This document shows, piece after piece, positions 23,998-36,093 of a DNA stretch of 64,000 bases. The stretch covers positions 3,038,001 to 3,102,000 of the forward strand of contig OY752141.1 in assembly GCA_963573315.1 (NCBI GenBank), given 5' to 3'. Made by a program: the position numbers and the translations under genes. Source of the stretch: Entomortierella parvispora (Eukaryota > Mortierellomycota > Mortierellomycetes > Mortierellales > Mortierellaceae). Below the pieces are notes generated by a model, which searched no databases, was not told where the DNA came from, and saw only the letters and a list, made by a program, of their open reading frames with translations. Each line of letters begins with the position of its first letter. Positions within the stretch are counted from its first letter, which is position 1.

Positions 23998-25860
23998 CTA
24001 TACCGCTTGATTGTTGCCGCGTCCTCCTTTGGGGCTTTCTGTCCGGATAAGGGCCGGGATGGTGACGATCTCCTTTGTTCCCGGATATGCCAGGTTGGCC
24101 TCCGAGGCTACAGCCCTATCGATTTTCAGGATCTCAAAGGCTATTTGCCGCTGTTCCCAGTCCAACTCCATGATGGCGCCCGGGTTCTTTTGGACCATAC
24201 AGTTGGTGTCAAAATTCCAAATACCGTCCTCGTCCCGCATGTAGGCGTTATACTTAAGATAGGGCGAGTTGTTCATATACTTGTTGACGACTAAACCCGA
24301 GTTCCACCAAATAGGCAGGCCCCGATAATCGAAATGAGCCAGGTTGCCGCACACACGATCATAGCTGACGACTCTAGTCCTCTGGCTGCCCTTTTCGATG
24401 CTGATCGGTTGTATATTGGTCAGCGTCTCGCCCTTGTTGTAAAGCTCAATCTCGTCCGCAGGCAAGTTCTCATTCCAGTACGGGATCATATCGCCCCAAT
24501 TGCCCAAGATGCCGCCGCCATAGCGCAAGAACGAATACCGTTCCTGAATCATCTCCAATCCGATCCAGAAGGTCTCCTTGTCGCCCCATGTTTTTTGGTA
24601 CGTAACTTGTTCTCGCTCATAGAAATCGTTGATGGTGCAGATCGCCAGCATGCCCAAGAAATGACGGCGCTTGTCCAAGACCACGACACCGGATTCCATC
24701 TCGTGATCGCCCTTGGACCTGAACCACCGGGTCTTGGGGGGATGGTTCGACATGGTCGGCAAGAACGATTCCATCCATTGCCTCTTGTCGGCTCCAGCGC
24801 CAGGGAAAACGGTCCTGTCGTAAAAGAAGACTGTGCCGGCTTCCTTGTAACCATCATCGTCAAACAGGATCTCCGGATCCTGAAAGAACATCGCATCCGA
24901 GTCCAGCAGCATCACCTCCTCAAATCGAGTCATCAACATCATGAAAGGTTTCGAAGCCCAGCCAGACAGTCGCAAGAGGTCGTTATCGATCAGGGTTGTT
25001 AAATCGACCGTTCTCACATTCTCAAAGTTCTCAAACCAGCTCCTGTGTTCCTCTGTTAGATCGCCATTGCCAGAGTAGTAGATTTCAATTGGCAATGTGC
25101 AGCCCAGAACTTCGCGCAGGGTCTTGATTGTCGTCCTTGCATATTTGGCATGCCAGTTGCCTACGGACATGACGATGCCGCGTCCACCACCTTTTGTCTG
25201 TTCAAAGAGGTCGAAAGTGGTCTCAAACCGTTTCAACAGCCAGGGGAACGAGACCTGCTCGATCTTTTGCAACAAGTCAATGGCGGGTGCTATTTCACTC
25301 GGAGGTGCCTCATAAAAATGACGGCTCTTGAACGTCGTCTCCTCTTCTTCATCCTCTTCGCTTTTAGCAGTCGACTCTAAGCTTGTGTAGTGATCTTGGA
25401 GGCGATACCATAATGCTCTAAAGACCCGAAGTCGTTTCGTCAGCGTCAAGAAGTGATCGTCCTTCAGGGGAGACAAGGCATGTAGTTTCTTTTTGTCCTC
25501 CAGGGTCGAGTCCAGTTCAATCATTCTCCGGTCCTCGGCCGACAACCTCTTGATCTTGTTCCCCGTAAGGGATTGAACGACCTTTTGTCCGAGAATTGTC
25601 CTCAGTGCTTTGGTGTCATCGTCGGTCCAGTGCTTGACGTCATTGGGGTCGTAGGTGGCAATGTGGTGGGTATAGTGGACGTTGTGTTCCGAGGCCTTAG
25701 AGGGAACCGACTGTACTTGACCATCTTCGTCAATAGAATATTCAAACGAGCCTTGGTACCGAGAGACAGAGGCCAGGAGGAAGAAGATGACGATGATGAG
25801 GATGACTCGCAGGGTCTGGGTCTTGCGAATGGTCGCCGAGAGGATTGCGACCAGTTGCAT
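23998..25860 (-). CDS. GT71 (MNN1-type) alpha-mannosyltransferase, type II membrane protein
   Basis: Single exon, 620 residues from the ATG at 25860. The frame stays open to 26373, but the ATG at 25860 gives a short cytosolic tail followed by a signal anchor (LRVILIIVIFFLLASV, about residues 18-33), the expected Golgi topology. The catalytic domain includes GIVMSVGNWHAKYARTTIKT, FEEVMLLDSDAMFFQDP (DSD is the DxD metal/nucleotide-sugar motif), MESGVVVLDKRRH and GGILGNWGD. MNN1-family enzymes add terminal alpha-1,3-mannose to N- and O-glycans of secreted proteins. Donor (GDP-mannose) and linkage are family knowledge, not visible here. Confidence 0.85.
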   Translation of the reverse strand: MQLVAILSATIRKTQTLRVILIIVIFFLLASVSRYQGSFEYSIDEDGQVQSVPSKASEHNVHYTHHIATYDPNDVKHWTDDDTKALRTILGQKVVQSLTGNKIKRLSAEDRRMIELDSTLEDKKKLHALSPLKDDHFLTLTKRLRVFRALWYRLQDHYTSLESTAKSEEDEEEETTFKSRHFYEAPPSEIAPAIDLLQKIEQVSFPWLLKRFETTFDLFEQTKGGGRGIVMSVGNWHAKYARTTIKTLREVLGCTLPIEIYYSGNGDLTEEHRSWFENFENVRTVDLTTLIDNDLLRLSGWASKPFMMLMTRFEEVMLLDSDAMFFQDPEILFDDDGYKEAGTVFFYDRTVFPGAGADKRQWMESFLPTMSNHPPKTRWFRSKGDHEMESGVVVLDKRRHFLGMLAICTINDFYEREQVTYQKTWGDKETFWIGLEMIQERYSFLRYGGGILGNWGDMIPYWNENLPADEIELYNKGETLTNIQPISIEKGSQRTRVVSYDRVCGNLAHFDYRGLPIWWNSGLVVNKYMNNSPYLKYNAYMRDEDGIWNFDTNCMVQKNPGAIMELDWEQRQIAFEILKIDRAVASEANLAYPGTKEIVTIPALIRTESPKGGRGNNQAV

Positions 25861-27239
25861 GTTGGATGTTCTGTTTAATGTCTGTTTGTTGGAAACGAAA
25901 CGGTACAACAAAAAAAGAAGGGGATTGGGATGGTCGAGACACAGTCCTCTGCGAGTAGAGATGCGTCCTTGGGTTCCTGCGATTACAAGGGAAGGGAAGG
26001 GAAGGATGAAGAGAGGGAGGAATGGGAAGAGGGAGAGAAAGAATGACGGAGACAGACGGCGTCGGTGCTGATGTTGTTCCAGCAGGGCCAGACAGACAGA
26101 CAGAGAGACACCGACCACAGCCCACTTCCACTTGCCTCTTGCCACTTTGCCCCATGTGCGTTGTTTCTGTCTGACAACCACACCCTTTCCTGCCAACGCC
26201 TCTCTCTCTGTGTCTCTCTCTAACCTTGCCTCTCGGTTTGCGCCCCTGCTCCTGCTCCTGCTCACCTCAGGTTCGGGGGGCCGTTGAGCCTCCTGCATCC
26301 CTGTCTTGCCTGCTGTGCCATTGAAAAGCAGCAAAAGTTCACACTGGACCAAGCACAGGGGGAGGAGGAGCAAAGAGTTGTTTGCTTAAACGCTGTTCTG
26401 AAACCATGGCCATGACCATGACCATGACCAGTCTTCCTTGCGCAACGGGCAGGGTGGCTGTTCCTTTGGACTGGAGCCAGAGGCAAAGTCTGTGGATGCT
26501 CCTATGTGTGCGTCTGTCGCTGGAGAGCAGCACGACACGCCAGGTCTTCTTCAGGATGGCAGGTTGCATCTCCTGAATACCAGGTCCAGCTGCAGGCCGC
26601 AAAGAGTGAGGGCCAGATCTCCAAGGAATCGGCTTCCACTTCTTGTATTCTGGATGTTGCCACAGAAAAGGGGATTGAAAGATATCTTGCCGCGTTTTTT
26701 TTTTTTTTTTTTTCTTTTTTAATTTACAGCAGTAAGAGGCTCAAGGGAAGAAGGGGAAGGCAGAAGTGCACCACTGATGAGGATGGAAAGGAGAGAGGAT
26801 GAATGGATGGATGGAATGGAGGGCGAGGATGTTCGGCCTGGCTGCAGGCGGGTCGTTGTATGGGTGGGGGCAGGCTGGTCAGCGATGCAACCTCTGTCGG
26901 ATGCCGCCACACCCTTGTTCATGTGCGCGCCTTCCCTTTTTGGCACATGTTTGCATGCATGCATGCAAGCAAGCATGTGTGCATTCCTTTCTTGCATTCC
27001 TTTCTTGCTTCCTTCGCTTCCTTGCCTCCTTCCCTTGTCTTCTCTTACTTGTTTTCGTCATCCTGTTGACACGCTCTTCCCCACTATCCTACTGCCCCCA
27101 TCCATCCGCTCATCCATTCGCTCATCCATCCGTTTTTCCATCCATCCGTCCATCCATCCATACCTTCTTCTTCCATCGTACACACACACACACACCAATC
27201 CGCTCCCTTGCCGACTGAGCGCACAAGAGCGGTGGACCA
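25861..27239. promoter_or_regulatory. Divergent intergenic region rich in simple repeats
   Basis: Lies between two divergently transcribed genes. It holds a CCATGA/ATGACC tandem tract (26403-26430), a T-run (26696-26714), a GGATGGATGGA block (26800-26820) with its complement CCATCCATCC (27098-27165), CATG/CAAG repeats (26950-26980) and CA repeats (27180-27195). No frame here looks coding. Confidence 0.5.
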
Positions 27240-30200
27240 ATGAACCCATCCTCACTGCACGAGGATGGTCCAGCATCCACGCCCAATCCACAGCGGTCCA
27301 GCATGCATCTCCACAGGTCTCCTTATGGCGCTTCTTCGTCCTCCCGCCCAGAAGACTCTCCTAGTGGCCCTGGGTCTGGCTCAGGCAGACAAAGGGTCCG
27401 GACAGAGCCATCCCCCCGTCATGCACAAGCATCTTCTGGCTGGCTGGGACCCTACAACGAACAACTTTCGCCCATGCCCGCTCGATCGCCGCGTGCACCA
27501 CGACTAGCCACGACACCAGACAGGACGCAAACCGGCGGGGCCGGCTCAGGATCAGACAGGATCCTGGACACGAATAGAGCACTTGGAAGCTGGCAGCATG
27601 ATGGGACAAGCCCTTCCACCGTTGGATCGGACGGAGGCTTTAGGCGGAAGAACTTTGAGCCAAAGCACAACGATGGAGGCCATACCGGGGGTCAAATGGA
27701 GCCCTCGAATAGCATCCAGAGTCTTGTAGAGTCGATTGACGACGATAATGTTTTTAGACTGACAGAGATGACAAAAAAGCGGGTTGAGCACAATAATCCG
27801 GCGCAGAAGCGAACCCGAGTCGTGTCCCTGCCGACCTCTGAAGTGTCCTTAGGTGAGTGAGACTTGACCATGGCGAAAGAGGGGGCACAGAAGAAGCCAT
27901 GCGGACAGACCAGTCATCATGTGCAGACCATTTCGCCCGGATCTAGGCAAGCACGGTCGACGGGCGATAGTTGCACATGGGCTGAATGGCAATCCGATCA
28001 CCTCTGTGTTGCTTAGGTGCAGTGTATCGAACTCACATTTCCACCTCTCGTGATTCACTCCATAGCGCATTTCCAACCTTCAGAGAAGACGCTTCTCCTG
28101 TCCAGCACATGCAAGACGTCTCTAGAAACAAGATACACACAGCTCTACCAGTCAATCAACGATGGGCATCCTACCAACCGATTGAATCAATTGCGCCAAC
28201 TCTTGCCACGGATCAAAGAAAAATCGACACCGAAACAAGGATATGACAGCAAGACGTCCATGGACCAATCTCGACCTCGACGACCCAAAGGCGACAAGTA
28301 TAAATTTGTGGATAGGGTTGAGGAATCAAGGTGTATCTGGGACGTCGACCGCACGGAAGCTAGAGTCCTTGCCGCCGAGGGCACCGAGGCCGCACAGGCA
28401 AAGGCAGCCGCGAAATCTACCTCGACTGACAGCTTTGTACAAAATTCCTCGTCTTCTCGCGACTCCTTTGGGTTCTCAAATACCTATCATGATTCTCCTC
28501 TGGCAGCCATGGATTCGAGCAATATGACAGCGGGATTGTCGCCTTCCAGCGCAGCTACATCTATGAGTCGACCCCTTGGAATGATGGACTCGACCTCCAC
28601 GTTTTCACTAGAGCCTATTGGACACAGTCGTTCATCCAAAGATCTCCCTGGAGATTCAAGGCTTCGATTTTCAGAATCTGCAGAAGTCGCGTCACCATCC
28701 CAGCAAACAACACCTCCCACAATTACTTTTGCAAGAGAAGAGCTCCCTGGAATACAGGAAGCTGCAGCGATAGAGGCGTCACCTTCCAAACGAAACTCGT
28801 TTCTGGGAATATTTGGAGCTCGGGGCAAGAAGCTCGGTCACGACGGTAGTGAGTCTTCCTATCAGGAATCGCCTCAGTCAACGAGCGCGTACGGAAGCCC
28901 ACGCCTTAACGCTTTCGGGGCAAATCAGGAACGCCGATCTTTGGATAGTCCGCAAAGTCCACGTCTACAGCCTGCTGGGCCTATCCAGGCGAATCAACGC
29001 GCGCAACCGATTGTGGAAGTTGTGCCTCCTTCATCCTTTAGTTCACCTTCTGATCACTTGGCAGCTCAGGGTGCAATTTCTGGATTCTCCAGCAAACGAA
29101 CATCTTTGGACGAAGAACATCGGACAAATCACTTTGGAGATCCGGGCAGTGCAGCTATGACAGATGATGATAATGGAAGTCACTGGGCGCCTCCTGCGTT
29201 TTGGCCTCAAGGTGAACGAATGGATGACAGTCAGGATGAGAGTGATACAGCTTTGGCAGCTGCGCACAAGGTAAACATGTCTTCTATCAGATGCATGCAT
29301 GGATAGGACCCCTTTTTTTATAATGACCATCGCTGCTTACCACAATGTTTTTGGAACTTTTGTGAAATTGATAGCGTTCGTCCATTCGACGACTGTTTAC
29401 AGATAAGATGTGGAAACGGGGACCAAAGGCTCTGTCATCTATACACCCTCACCCAGTAGAATCCAACATCAGCTCACCAGATGCCATCGGGGCACACTCT
29501 TCACCTAGAACTGGACCACAGGGGGTGATGATCATGTCCGACTCGCAGGCTCGGGTTGAGCACAAGTCGCCCATGCTAAACCCAAGAACAGACAGTTTCA
29601 ACAGCACATACAATAACCCTACTAGCAATACTCGATCTCCCTTGATGCAGCCTAGTACCTCTCGGCCTGAAAAATCCCCCATGATTCTGCCTACCCGGAA
29701 TCTAGAGAAATCACCTTTGCTGGCACCTTCGGCCACGTTTGCAAACGAGGATGGAACAACTCACCAAAACAGCCCTGCCCTCACTGCGGCTGGACCCATC
29801 CAGACCAACGCGGAGGCATTGAAGCCCTTAGCGACAATCCCCACTTCCCAGTTGATAATTGATGTGGAACGGATACCAAAGAGGTTGCTAGATCGGCTAA
29901 AGTTACAGCCAGAGCTCGCCTCTGTTGAATGGAAGGCAGAGACAGGTACGCGATCGAATATTATATGTTACAAACTTGATGAGCTTGCACGTGGCACTAA
30001 TACCTATTTAATATTTCTTCGTAGTCGACTTGAGTGCCCTGGCGGTTTCGAAGGACCTGCTTACGTATGACGAATTTGTGGGGATCACCTCAACAATGAA
30101 AACTTCAGACATGTATCCCAGATACTTGGATGACATCGATGTCATCCAGCTCCACCTCACCATTGGCCAAGAGGAAATCAAAGACGATGTCTCTAAGGAT

Positions 30201-31268
30201 CGGGCACGCAAATGGGATCATTTAGAGCTACGTGTCGATCAGGAGTTGGAACAAGGCGACAAGTGGCTCAAAGAAATCACGGGCTGGTCAAAAACGAAAG
30301 CAGATGCGATCGAGCGACACTGTCGAGTGGAGGACGAAGGGTGGGTCAATGGCGAGTGGCATCTGGATGCCAGTGAACCCCTGGTAGAGGAGCCGGTTGA
30401 GGAGCAAGGCGAAGAGCTCTCCGCATCATCCGCAAGTCCGACACCAGCCACCAGCGTTTCCATGTTCTCATCCTCGTCATCACTGGGAAGCTCAGCGATG
30501 GCAGATCAGAGCCGTCCAGACAGTAACCAGGTTGTGGCTCGATCGGGAGATGACTCGAAGAATGCGCCAACACCTTACATCGCGCCTCTAGAGACTCCGA
30601 AGGCTCGAAAACAACAGCGGGATTTGTCACTCACCTCTACCCGAGAAATGCATGGGTCAATATCCTCGCTCCATACTACAGCGACAACTTTTACGTTCAA
30701 GTCCAGCTTGGATTCAACCCGAGAGTCTGTAGCAGAGATGCGAGTGTACTTGAAGGAATGTCGGGATCGATTATTCCAGCTGGAAGAGGCCACTGGAGCG
30801 CACCTGCAGGAAAAAGAGCCAGTGTTTAAGGATATCGTGGACAAGTTTACGACGGAATGGAATGGGTCTTATTTTGCGGCGCTCAAAGAGGTGGAGGATC
30901 AGATCCAGGTGATGAACGTAAAGCGTATAGAAAACCCTTGGATGGACATGCTGCTGATCATGTTGTCTTGGGTGATCCGAGGACTTTTCTACATTGTCGA
31001 AGGTGTGACAATCATGATTATCATTGTCCGGCATGCTTGGAGAAAGGCCAAGAACGGGTACGAGGTCGTTCGCAACACCAGACGGGAACATGAGCGTTTA
31101 AACAATCCTCGATCTGGTAGTGGCGGGCATTCAGCCGGATCTGCAGGTTCGATTACGAACGGAATCTCTGCTGCTACCGAGAGCAGCAAGGGATCAGGTG
31201 TGGGAGGGAGTATCTCGAATGGTCATGCCCATGGCGAAAAGACTGTCGGAGCGTGGTCTTCAAACTGA
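27240..31268 (+). CDS. Large low-complexity protein with C-terminal membrane segment (unknown)
   Basis: Four exons (27240-27852, 28066-29270, 29375-29945, 30025-31268) give 1210 residues. The exon-2 start at 28066 was chosen because the nearer AG at 28016 is out of phase and 28066 follows a pyrimidine tract. Residues 1-200 and 330-720 are Ser/Pro-rich with many SP sites (NSPMPARSP-like). A compact region, [32 protein letters not shown], lies near residue 230. Exon 4 contains a structured acidic domain ([16 protein letters not shown], then [21 protein letters not shown], faintly DysF-like), a coiled coil (about 1035-1095) and a hydrophobic stretch at about 1103-1133 ([26 protein letters not shown]). 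A Ser/Gly tail follows. I do not recognise the family; a membrane-anchored scaffold is a guess. Confidence 0.65.
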
Positions 31269-31762
31269 GAGACTGGACAATAGGTTGTCTACCTTTTTTT
31301 TCTGTACTTTTTATTATCTTTTACTAGCAACTTACTTCGCCTAATTCTAATATTAAATACACATCATCTTTCACTCTTTATACATGTGTATGTTTGTTCG
31401 TCAATTGAATAATAATGTCGAACTACAAAATGCCACGCAGAATGAAAGAGAAATCACGCGTGGTGAACGTGTGCCCTGCCCTCCCCTCTCGTCAGACACG
31501 TCAGACAAGACACAAATCATGCTTGTCCAAAAGAGGCAACCAAGCTCCGGCAGGGCACAGGACAGCCGTTGATGACATGTCTCGAGAACAGAGAAAAAGA
31601 AATTTCTTTCTCGACCCTTCTTTCTCTCTCCCCACACCTCGGACCCTCTCTCTCTTTCTCTCTTCCTGCCTTACCACCCTGTCCTTCGCTCATTCTCTTG
31701 CATTCTTCTTGCTCCGTTCCGCATCCCGACATTCAACATTCCCACCCCTCATCACAGTCGCC
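31269..31762. other. Intergenic: 3' UTR and promoter of the UPF0014 permease gene
   Basis: A/T-rich 3' end of the upstream gene (AATATTAAATACA near 31349), then a CTCT-rich pyrimidine leader (31605-31760) before the ATG. No gene is seen. Confidence 0.5.
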
Positions 31763-33659
31763 ATGGACGTTTACGCAATGTTTGGTGACAAGGGTGAATG
31801 CGACACAAAGCCCATGGTCGAGCTGCAATGGTACCACGTCGCCATTGCCTCGGTCCTGATCATCGTCAACGGTACGTACTCCATCACTGCAACTGGAACA
31901 GACAGCTTTGACAACCATAGAAAAGCTCCCCGAAAGGACTCATATACACAGTTTCTTTGTCTGATTGCAGCTTCCTCTTTTTTGCTTTCTCCTATTCAGG
32001 CATACTCTCCATGATGCTTGGTCTTGGTCTAGAGAAGCGACTGTTCATCAGTGCCATCCGGTGCGTTGTCCAGCTGACGATCATGGTAAGGTCTTTCCTC
32101 CTTGAAGGACTGCGCCATTCTGGGAAGATGGGCGACAAGGTTTTTTTTTTTTTTTTTTTTCATTTGATTGCTCACGTTCCCTCACTCTTCCTATCGTTGA
32201 CTGGTAGGGTATGGTCCTCCAAAACATCTTTGACGCCAAAAGCCCAATCCTTATTGTGCTCATGGCCTGTAAGTGGACGATAATGCTGCGCTTCTTGCAT
32301 GCGTACCTGTTGATTCAAGATAACTAACCTCCCCTTTTCCAGTACTCTTGATCACCCTGGGTGCCAACGAGGCTGTATTTAATGTCAGCAAGCGCCGCCA
32401 CATCTACATGGTATGCGGAAAGGAAATATGACTCTACTTCACTCTCTGGGGCTTTATCAAAGGGTTCTGTGACACTAATAGCTTTTCTATCTTCATAGTT
32501 CCCATCGGTACTCGTTTCGATGGGCTGCAGCTGCCTGATCATCGGCACCTTCGGTAATTCACTTGTTATCGCGATGCGCTCATTATTTGCAGCTACAACT
32601 GACGCCACCAACTTTAAAACTTTAAATGTGTAGGAACCCGCCTTGCCATGGGCGTGGATCCACTTCAATCGCCAAAGGAGTTCATCCCAAGTAAGGCAAA
32701 ACAGAGATGCAGGCCGTAGGAGGAGAAGAAAGTGGAGGATGGACAATCACTGCCTCCATTGATATGGTACTGAACATGTCATGCTTGTGGGAATTAGCGC
32801 TTGGAATGCTTCTTGGAAACACAATGACAGCCATCTCTTTGGGTCTTGACCAATGCCTCAGTCAGCTCAGGTTAGTATGAAGTTCTAAAGAAAAGACGTC
32901 ATTGCGAATTCTGGATCTTAACGACTGCTCTATAACCAACATGGCTTCATAATCGATAGTGAAAATAAGGAAAAGATCGAGCTTTACCTCTCCATGGGTG
33001 CAACGCGATGGGAAGCGTGTCGTCCGGTTGCAATTGAGGCGATGCGCCGTGCCATGATGCCCACGATCAACCAGATGAGGTACAGCATCCCGCAGCTCTC
33101 TTGAAGAACATGATGAAGTGTCCTGATTACAGACTATTTTCTTCCACTGCACAGCATCATCGGACTTATCTCAATCCCCGGCATGATGACTGGACAACTG
33201 ATTGCCGGAGCTTCTGTCATGAACGCGGCCAGGTCGCAGCAAATCATTATGTTTTTGATCTCGGGAGCTGCTGCTTTTGGCACTCTGTCCTCTGTGTTGG
33301 TAAGTGTGGTGATAACCAAACACCGTGTCTCGTCCGCTTATTCCTACAGCTGACTTTTTTCTTGACCACAGATCTGCCTCCGGGTTTGCTTTGACTCGTC
33401 GGACAGACTTCGTCCGGAACGTATTATCAAAACAAAGTCCATTATCCCCCAGGCATGGCGAGATTTCGTGCACCGTGCCACAGACTGCCTGGGCAATACC
33501 CTTTGCTGTTGCTGGTACAAGTCGTCGCCTCCGTCAGTGGAGGAAGGACACCGCAGTCCGTCGCCGGAGCAAACTCGCCGCCAAAACGGAAGGCAGCCAA
33601 ACAGCCCCCATGCGGAGGCTACAGAGAGGACCCCTCTTGTGCGTCCGTCATCAGGCTAA
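31763..33659 (+). CDS. UPF0014 (FetB/ALS3/STAR2-like) ABC-type permease
   Basis: Ten exons: 31763-31871, 32000-32085, 32208-32268, 32343-32410, 32499-32553, 32634-32690, 32798-32870, 32960-33079, 33155-33299, 33372-33659. The product has 353 residues. About seven hydrophobic segments span residues 25-275. The family signatures are present: LYLSMGATRWEACRPV, AMRRAMMPTINQM and SIIGLISIPGMMTGQLIAGA. Bacterial FetB exports iron with a separate ATPase (FetA). Plant ALS3/STAR2 are implicated in aluminium tolerance, STAR2 with a separate ATPase, STAR1. No ATPase gene lies next door, so any partner would be elsewhere. The C-terminal tail (about residues 290-353) is hydrophilic, with a Cys cluster (CLGNTLCCCWY) and a basic/Pro segment. 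Substrate is unknown; a metal or UDP-sugar is only an inference from relatives. Confidence 0.85.
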
Positions 33660-34170
33660 TAGCCTGTGTACTCTCTCCGGTTGTGCAGCGATGCTGCATT
33701 CTCCATTGCTGCATTCCTTCCGAACTTTCAAATAAAAGATCTCTTTACTGAACCTTTTGACTGCATGGAGGCACTCCATTCGTTCACCATTCCTCCATCT
33801 TTCTGCCAGTCCACTTGAAATAGCTGCACGTGACCACTTTTTAACGTGGCCAACCTGGCTGCAATTCAGGTCGAGCTGGCCACGGGTTGAGGAGAAGGGC
33901 GAGGCAAACCTGCTTGTTCCTTCAAAGGCGATCAAAAGGCTCAAAGTCGATGACGCCAATGGTGGTGCTGATGATGAGCACCTTTCCGCCCGATGTCTTG
34001 ACTCCCCCACGAGCACAATATGACTTTGCGTTCATTATAGTACCGTAGCACCTTCTCCATAGCCATTTATGATTCCACGAATTGACCCCAACTTGACTCT
34101 TAGACCATAGCTGTGCACACTCGATGGCATGGCGATTGTTTAAAACTACTATTTTTTTTATTCTCTTCTA
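33660..34170. other. Intergenic, left border of the accessory island
   Basis: About 0.5 kb with no supportable gene. A short plus frame at 33757-34023 has no recognisable feature. The pseudogene copy begins immediately to the right in minus orientation. Confidence 0.4.
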
Positions 34171-34730
34171 TCAAAGGGCGAGGCTTTGCATTCCCCTTCT
34201 TGCCGCGCGTAACTGCAACCGGTGTACCATGGCGCGCGATAGATTTGGGCAACAGGGAACTCATTCTCCGCCGCAATGGGTCCACCTGCACCCTCAAACT
34301 CCCACAGGCCTTGCGCTGGGAAGCGATCAGGTGGGCTATCTGGTTTTGTTGCCTTCTGCCGATCCGAATTCCAAAATTCTGGAGGACCTGGTTCGCTGGG
34401 CATCTTGCAGCCACAATCGATGGTGGAGAGGTGTCATAGAACTCGCTTCTCCAGTCGATAGGGAAAAGGCAGGGAAGGCCCATTGTGTTGTCGATAAACA
34501 GTACAAGGCCTCCCTGGAGGCTGTCGGCAGGGCATACCGCAGCAATCGCAAGTTCTCATGGTAATATCCCCGATATCGGCGGCCAGGCACCTCAGTGCCG
34601 TTAGCATCTCGTCGATCGATATGGTGCTTGTCGATTCTTCTCCATGGTCGAACGACGGCTCTAAAACTATCGGGTGGATGATAGTGTGGGCCATCGCGGA
34701 GTGGTGAACGTCTGGTCTGTTATGAGGCAT
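34171..34730 (-). pseudogene. Copy 1 of the unknown 187-codon family, frameshifted
   Basis: Aligns end to end with the intact copy at 42404-42964, but the similarity passes through several reading frames. The N-terminus (MPHNRPDVHHSAMAHTIIHP) is in one frame. The segment LRLLRYALPTASREA is in a second. MGLPCLFPIDWRSEFYDTSPP up to QQNQIAHLIAS is in a third. The GLWEFEGAGGPI stretch is in yet another register, and the end RLQLRAARRGMQSLAL is shifted again. At least three indels must have occurred. Function of the family is unknown. A TATA motif remains upstream at 34799-34804 (read on the minus strand). Confidence 0.75.
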
Positions 34731-35562
34731 GATGGCATGTTGAGCTAAACTATGGAAATCTAAAGAGTTGAGGTGGAAAGAAAGGAAAACGATGCTGATT
34801 TATATCCTATTGCCTCGGAGCCATGACTTGTCGAGTCATTTGAGCTGCGGCAGGAAACTGATGGTGCGTGATAGAGCCATGCACTTTGTCTGCTGATGAG
34901 CATGCGTGGACACCGGGGCAGGTGTGTCGCATTGATGAAAGACCACTACATGACATCGGGGATTTTGTCCTGGTGGTTCGGGCTCATACAGTCAAAGAGG
35001 GCATGCTTCAGCGTTGCTTGCTCCTTTCTCCTTTCTAACTGTGGACAATCCACTGCGAAAAAAAAAAAAGAGTTGAAATGGGGAATCTCAGATTCCGCCT
35101 GCTGTTGGGTGCCCCTAGACTCCGTCTCGGCTGCTGGGGGTTGCTGGGTTGTTGATCCAAGACAGCGTGCTTTGCAATCGCGTACAAGTCTCGAACGTGC
35201 CTACCGCCATTACCTCTTTGTAAATCCTCCTCTTGGCAACCACTTTTCTTTCGCTTTTGTCTTCCCCTCTCAATGATAGATAGCTAGATGGTAAATGGCA
35301 CAATTGAACCATCCCTAACCATCCCTAACCATCCCTCCACATCCCTCCACACTCTTACAAAGATCCTGCGGTCCCATTGTTGTTTTTCTCTTGATCCATC
35401 GCTGTTGAGTCTTCAAAGAAAGAAGCAACCTTGTCTCCTGGAAAGGTCTGTGGTATCATGATGCCTTCTCCAGAACAAAGCCATTTTGATATCAGGACTT
35501 GATCCCATCTTGACCCTTGGACCCACACTCTTTTCATAGCAATATTTTATTCTCTATGTCCT
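34731..35562. repeat. Upstream module of copy 1, with island repeat homology
   Basis: Starts with the shared promoter segment (GTTGAGGT...GAAAGGAAAACGATG). The stretch 35041-35225 (GGGGAATCTCAGATTCCGCC, then CTGCTGTTGGGTGCCCCTAG, then GACAGCGTGCTTTGCAA) is homologous to monomers of the 43.5-45.9 kb array. A short CCATCCCTAA-type tandem repeat sits at 35309-35350. No gene is seen. Confidence 0.65.
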
Positions 35563-36093
35563 TCAAAGGGATAGGTTCTGCATCTCCCTATTCGCCGCGC
35601 GAAGCTACAACCTGTGTGACATTGCTCTTCGATAAATGCGAGTGATAGGCAGTCCATTCTCGTCCATCATCGGAGCTTCTGCTCCTTCAAAGCCCCACAG
35701 GTCCTGACGCAGGGAGGCGATCAGCAATGCGATCTGGTTTTGCTGTCGCCTTCCCATACGAACCCCAAAGTTCTGTAGCACCTGATCGGCCGAGCATCTC
35801 ACAGCCACGATGTGCGGAGGAGACGAGTTAAAAAACTCCTGTCTCCAGTCGTGTGGAAGGAGACATGGCAGCGAGACGCTGTTCTCAACGTAGATTTCAA
35901 ACACGGCTGCGGAGGCGGTCGGCAGAGCTTGCCGAAGCAATACAGCTGGTCCAGGCTGTTGTTGGCGATGAAGGCGGCCATATGCCTCAACCATTTCTGT
36001 GATAGATACGACCCTGGGGGTTTCTTCTCTGTCAACGAACGATAGCTCAAGAATCGTCATGGAGAGATGAACGGCTCATCGGTCGCGAGGCAT
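35563..36093 (-). pseudogene. Copy 2 of the unknown 187-codon family, nonsense-mutated
   Basis: Aligns along its length with the intact copy. The start MPRDR is followed at once by TGA at codon 6, where the intact copy has Arg. A short deletion removes residues after HLSM. The main frame is then intact for about 150 codons (SLPCLLPHDWRQEFFNSSPP, RRQQNQIALLIASLRQDLWGFEG). It meets TAG where the intact copy reads CAG, and resumes LRAANREMQNLSL to the original stop. An internal ATG at 36060 could still give a shortened 151-residue product, so loss of function is likely but not certain. Confidence 0.75.

Noticed and set aside
25861-26373. Upstream extension of the mannosyltransferase frame (171 extra codons)
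   Set aside because: The extension lies in simple-repeat DNA, and the signal anchor sits directly after the inner ATG at 25860.
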